Below are positions 7,746-10,889 of a stretch of DNA of 10,889 bases, one piece after another. A program made the translations under genes and the position numbers. Position 1 is the stretch's first letter; the number at the start of each line of letters is the position of its first letter. The stretch is from PVC group bacterium. GTDB lineage: Bacteria; GCA-001730085; JADFSZ01. The notes below the pieces were generated by a model, which did not search any database, had not been told where the DNA came from, and saw nothing but the letters and a program-made list of their open reading frames with translations. The stretch spans positions 1 through 10,889 of the forward strand of contig JADFSZ010000044.1 in assembly GCA_022560555.1 (NCBI GenBank). Direction: 5' to 3'.

Positions 7746-10586
7746 TCATTCGAGCTCGATCGAAATTGTATGTTCACCATCAGGAAACGGCTTGATAAGA
7801 TTGCCTTCGATTTTTTTACCATCTACCAAAATCGAACGAATCTCGGCTGTACCGCCGTTCGTCTTTTTGAGCTTGTATTTTGCACAATACCGTGCCCCGC
7901 GAAAATTAAAGGTAAATTCAATTTTATCCATATCTTTTCTTCTTGGCAAGCACGGATCAATGCGTAATCCGCCTTCTTCACCCCGTATCCCTAAAACAAA
8001 ACGCTCAAAATTGATCCGTGTCCAAACAGCGGATCCAGTCAGCATCGGATATTCCCCTTTTCCCGCTATGTTCGGATTGTCCGATGAAACCCAGTACTCC
8101 GGCAACCAAGGCAGGATCATCGACTGCATCTGTGAGTGCCGGACAGGATTGATGCCGTCCCACACCTTAAAAGCGCTTTCGGCTTTTTTAAGACGAGCGA
8201 GCGCATTCATATAAAACAAATTCGCGTGATTGAAAATAGCACTATTTTCTTTGGTTCCCGCGGCAAAACCAGTAATTCGGCCAATATCTTTATCGAATGT
8301 TTCATAAGCGGGATAATTAAGTTTATACCCTCCGACTTTTGTATCATAAAGATATTTATCCACGGCTTGAATCATGGTTGCGAGACGCTCTCCCTCGACG
8401 ACACCGGAAAATATGGCAAAAGCCTGGGGCATAAGATAAATGGCTAAATCCTGGTTTTGAGGCCCCTTAATCGCTTGCCCCTCGTGATCAAAATACGCAA
8501 TATAATATTCGCCGGTCCAGGCCTTCTCATTGATACAGTTCTTCATGAGCACAGATTTTTCGTTGAGATCATTTATGAGTTCCCGAAGTTCGACATTCTC
8601 CTTTTCACCCGAAGAACGAATGTTAACGCTATCTACATAGGCTTTCAAGCGACTGCGCTTCTCAACGATAGAGCTGCGATTGTTCGCGATCAACACCCTA
8701 AGTTCTTTCGCGATCGGTGTCTCTGTTATGTTGTGATTTTTTAACAGCTTTTCCAAATACTTAGCCAGGTCTCGACAGTCTTCCACAAAACCCATAGAGA
8801 ACGTCACGCTCTCCCCTCGTGTCTGATCAACGGCGTCATTCCAATCCGCGCGTTTCACAGCCAGTAAATCATTTTTCCCCACATCAAAAAACATAGGATA
8901 AAGCTGACATAAAAGATGCTCCAGAATTGTCCCCGTCGCGTTTGTATTCATTTTGTTTTTCAAAAATCCTACAGTCCCTTTCGCCCAGCCTTCGTCCTTC
9001 GTATCGCCACGATCAATATAAAGATCACGAAAATAGCGTATGCCGTCATGAAATAGAAATTTTGGATTTCCGACATGCTCCGCGTAAATCAAAATCGTTT
9101 GTGTTGTCCAATAGGGATGATCACACCATAAACCGTTGACTTCATCGGATCCGAATTTACGGGTTCGGACAAAAAAACGGGTGGCATTCGTACCGTCCAT
9201 CCGGATCCCCTCAAGCGTGCGGATCAGATGCTCTTCCATCTTATCTGAATCCATCAGTATGGTTCCGATCATATCCTGCCAGATTTCCCGCCACCCGCAA
9301 AAGTCAGACCCATAATCAAATTGAGGATGCCCTGTGTTCCCAAACCAAAATCTGAGCTGCAATTGATACAGCCACCACTTATTCCAGGAGAAATCAAAAT
9401 CCTTGTTTTTTGTTTTAATAACCCTCTTCGTCGTCATCTTTTGCCAATAATCATAGACTTCAATAAGAGACTTCTCGATCACAGGAGGAGTGTATTTCTT
9501 TATAACATTGTCCTTTTCCTGGCGGTCAAAAGCAATCCCTGTTATGACGTATAGCTTAATGGATTGCCCTGGTTCCAAAAGGATATTTTTAAATTCAATG
9601 GCTCCGACGGCCTCTTCGCCGAGCATCTCGCGGTCCGGAGGCGTATCTGTGAGAAGGCTCAGGGGTTCTCCCCACTGGTTATGAGCTCCAAGAAAAGTAT
9701 CCCGGTCCGTATAAAACCGGTCCGGTGCTTTCGAATTTTCCAATGACGCTTTCATAAAATAGTTAATCGAACTGGGATCCGTAGCCCCTTCGACCCACTC
9801 GAGGCCGGGATGGATTGAAATCACGGATTCTTTTTTGTCAATTTCAGTTTTATTGTAAAGGCGAACAACATCACGGTGATATTCAACATAAGCGCGGTTA
9901 CCGCCAAAAATGGGTACACACGGAATGGCGTCGATCTTTTGGGTTTTGGAGGAAATATTTTTAATATCCGCTATCCATAGCTCCACTTTGTCGTTCATAG
10001 GGACAAAAACCGTCATTTTTGCTTCGAGCCCCACGCATTCTGTCCTATTAAAAAGGGTCACACTTCCTAAATCGTATGTGGTACGAAAAAGATCCGGAAA
10101 TATTTTTCGCTGCGGAGCAAAATTCATAGCCCACAACAATCCGCTTTCTAAGCGTATCCAAAGAACCCGCCCCTGATCTTTCGGAAATTGGTGGGCATCA
10201 AATTCGCCAAACATTCTCGTGTAATCAAATCCGGAATAACCGCGCAAGAATTGATCGCATATAGAAAAATACTCAGTCCCTGTCGCGGTCATCATGACAT
10301 ACGGTTGAGGAAGGCAATGAGCGTTCTCGATCACACAGCGCCCAGAGTCATCAAAGCACCAGAGTTTTCCTTGTCCCTTTTGACGTAAAAATAGTGATTC
10401 GGGGACCGATCTCACAAGATAAAGATGTCCATTATCTTCAACAACACTCTGGACATTGCCATCTCGCATGACCGGATCTAAATACCATTTATGACGGCCG
10501 AATTGTTTATCGAGATCCTTTTTTATATTTTTACAAGACTTCGATGAAGATTCTTTTTTTATGCCTTTTGATGATTTCTTTACCAT
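7746..10586 (-). CDS. GH94-family glycoside phosphorylase-like protein, substrate unknown
   Basis: Predicted cytoplasmic GH94 protein of 946 aa. Known members reversibly phosphorolyse beta-linked gluco-oligosaccharides (cellobiose, cellodextrin, chitobiose, laminaribiose), giving alpha-sugar 1-phosphates. The layout fits: N-terminal beta-sandwich (about 30-370), helical linker, (alpha/alpha)6 barrel (about 395-820) and C-terminal jelly roll. Visible motifs are GWREIWQD (431-438, equivalent to the usual G-x-RD-xx-QD but with Glu for Asp), ADWNDAVD (580-587, the DWND motif that carries the general-acid Asp), NHANLF (786-791, with the phosphate-site His), LTGSAVW (849-855) and LGIRGEEGGLRIDPCLP (865-881). 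No signal peptide, glycosyltransferase or membrane region is present, so it is not a cyclic beta-1,2-glucan synthase. The start is the ATG preceded by GAGAGG with a 4-nt spacer; an ATGA start 12 bases upstream is possible. Residues 2-23 are Lys/Ser-rich. A segment at about 605-690 is longer than usual. Family is secure, substrate unknown. Confidence 0.87.
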   Translation of the reverse strand: MVKKSSKGIKKESSSKSCKNIKKDLDKQFGRHKWYLDPVMRDGNVQSVVEDNGHLYLVRSVPESLFLRQKGQGKLWCFDDSGRCVIENAHCLPQPYVMMTATGTEYFSICDQFLRGYSGFDYTRMFGEFDAHQFPKDQGRVLWIRLESGLLWAMNFAPQRKIFPDLFRTTYDLGSVTLFNRTECVGLEAKMTVFVPMNDKVELWIADIKNISSKTQKIDAIPCVPIFGGNRAYVEYHRDVVRLYNKTEIDKKESVISIHPGLEWVEGATDPSSINYFMKASLENSKAPDRFYTDRDTFLGAHNQWGEPLSLLTDTPPDREMLGEEAVGAIEFKNILLEPGQSIKLYVITGIAFDRQEKDNVIKKYTPPVIEKSLIEVYDYWQKMTTKRVIKTKNKDFDFSWNKWWLYQLQLRFWFGNTGHPQFDYGSDFCGWREIWQDMIGTILMDSDKMEEHLIRTLEGIRMDGTNATRFFVRTRKFGSDEVNGLWCDHPYWTTQTILIYAEHVGNPKFLFHDGIRYFRDLYIDRGDTKDEGWAKGTVGFLKNKMNTNATGTILEHLLCQLYPMFFDVGKNDLLAVKRADWNDAVDQTRGESVTFSMGFVEDCRDLAKYLEKLLKNHNITETPIAKELRVLIANNRSSIVEKRSRLKAYVDSVNIRSSGEKENVELRELINDLNEKSVLMKNCINEKAWTGEYYIAYFDHEGQAIKGPQNQDLAIYLMPQAFAIFSGVVEGERLATMIQAVDKYLYDTKVGGYKLNYPAYETFDKDIGRITGFAAGTKENSAIFNHANLFYMNALARLKKAESAFKVWDGINPVRHSQMQSMILPWLPEYWVSSDNPNIAGKGEYPMLTGSAVWTRINFERFVLGIRGEEGGLRIDPCLPRRKDMDKIEFTFNFRGARYCAKYKLKKTNGGTAEIRSILVDGKKIEGNLIKPFPDGEHTISIELE

Positions 10587-10590
10587 GCTG

Positions 10591-10596
10591 CCTCTC
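10591..10596 (-). promoter_or_regulatory. Shine-Dalgarno of the GH94 gene
   Basis: GAGAGG lies four bases before the ATG at 10586 and overlaps the nadK stop codon (TGA, 10597-10595). This decides in favour of the MVKK start over the in-frame ATGs at 10598 and 10640. The last would overlap nadK by 46 bases and has no visible ribosome-binding site. Confidence 0.6.
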
Positions 10597-10889
10597 ATAT
10601 ATACCCACGCCATCCAAGCTTTGTTTTTAGAACATCCCAATAGCTGTTTTCGTTTTTAGCCGCCAAAAGCACATAATAAGGTGATACTTTGATTTCAGCA
10701 TGACACGCGCTGTCAAATTTTATTTGACGTTGACCGTCAACCGTGAGAATCGCACACTCGTTTAATTTAGGGACCATACAAACACTGATTTTGCGTTTTC
10801 CCGATACCAACAAAGGGCGGTTGGTTAAAGTGTGCGGACAGATAGGCATAATGATCAGATTATTTAATTCCGGATAAACAATCGGGCCG
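10595..10889 (-). CDS. nadK: NAD kinase, C-terminal part (5' end outside window)
   Basis: NAD kinase phosphorylates NAD+ to NADP+ in the cytoplasm using ATP or polyphosphate, and is the only route to NADP in most bacteria. About 98 C-terminal residues are visible, in frame to the window edge. They begin GPIVYPELNN and carry the family signature PICPHTLTNRPLLV, which is near-invariant in the C-terminal beta-rich domain. A late VDGQRQIKF segment and the typical ending DVLKTKLGW follow. The GGDGT motif of the N-terminal domain must lie outside the window. The reading frame is intact and ends in TGA. The downstream glycoside phosphorylase gene begins within a few bases of this stop, so the two are probably co-transcribed. 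An NAD(P)HX repair gene (nnrD) lies one gene further on, giving a loose NAD(P) theme. Family assignment is very secure; only the N-terminal half is unseen. Confidence 0.95.
   Translation of the reverse strand, partial: GPIVYPELNNLIIMPICPHTLTNRPLLVSGKRKISVCMVPKLNECAILTVDGQRQIKFDSACHAEIKVSPYYVLLAAKNENSYWDVLKTKLGWRGYI

Noticed and set aside
7792-8214. 140-aa plus-strand frame opposite the 3' part of the GH94 gene
   Set aside because: Antisense to a region with clear GH94 C-terminal motifs; no ribosome-binding site or recognisable domain. Shadow frame.
10595-10640. Longer N-terminus for the GH94 protein, starting at 10640
   Set aside because: It would overlap 46 bases of the conserved nadK end (DVLKTKLGW) and lacks a ribosome-binding site, whereas the ATG at 10586 has one.

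Overview
The window is an ordinary-looking bacterial chromosome segment of roughly mid-40s percent GC (estimated by eye). Seven protein genes, one cut by the window edge, all lie on the minus strand and are tightly packed, so transcription runs from high to low coordinates. I see no rRNA, tRNA, CRISPR array, insertion sequence, phage gene or integrase. The gene set includes apolipoprotein N-acyltransferase (Lnt), the lipid II flippase MurJ, and a SecA with both a C-terminal zinc motif and an extra block in its substrate-binding region. This points to a double-membraned, peptidoglycan-making bacterium. The overall look would fit an uncultured PVC-type lineage such as Omnitrophota, but that is inference from gene content and protein style, not a demonstrated placement.

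Reading in the direction of transcription: the 3' end of nadK (NAD kinase, cut by the right edge); a large GH94-type inverting glycoside phosphorylase-like protein; a stand-alone NnrD (NAD(P)H-hydrate dehydratase); and a family 4 uracil-DNA glycosylase. These four are almost seamlessly joined, with gaps of 8 and 4 bp and then an ATGA overlap. A 72-bp gap follows. Then come murJ, secA (34-bp gap, strong Shine-Dalgarno) and lnt (starting inside the last codons of secA). The last 83 bp hold no recognisable gene.

Functionally there are two blocks. The upstream block combines NAD(P) supply and repair (nadK, nnrD) with a carbohydrate phosphorylase of unknown substrate and a DNA base-excision repair enzyme. 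The downstream block is envelope biogenesis: lipid II flipping, protein export and lipoprotein maturation.

I found no convincing undescribed multi-gene system. The points most worth a second look are the GH94 protein of unassigned specificity between two NAD genes, with its extra helical segment; the SecA insertion; and the secA/lnt overlap, where the lnt start codon lies within the codons of the SecA zinc motif.
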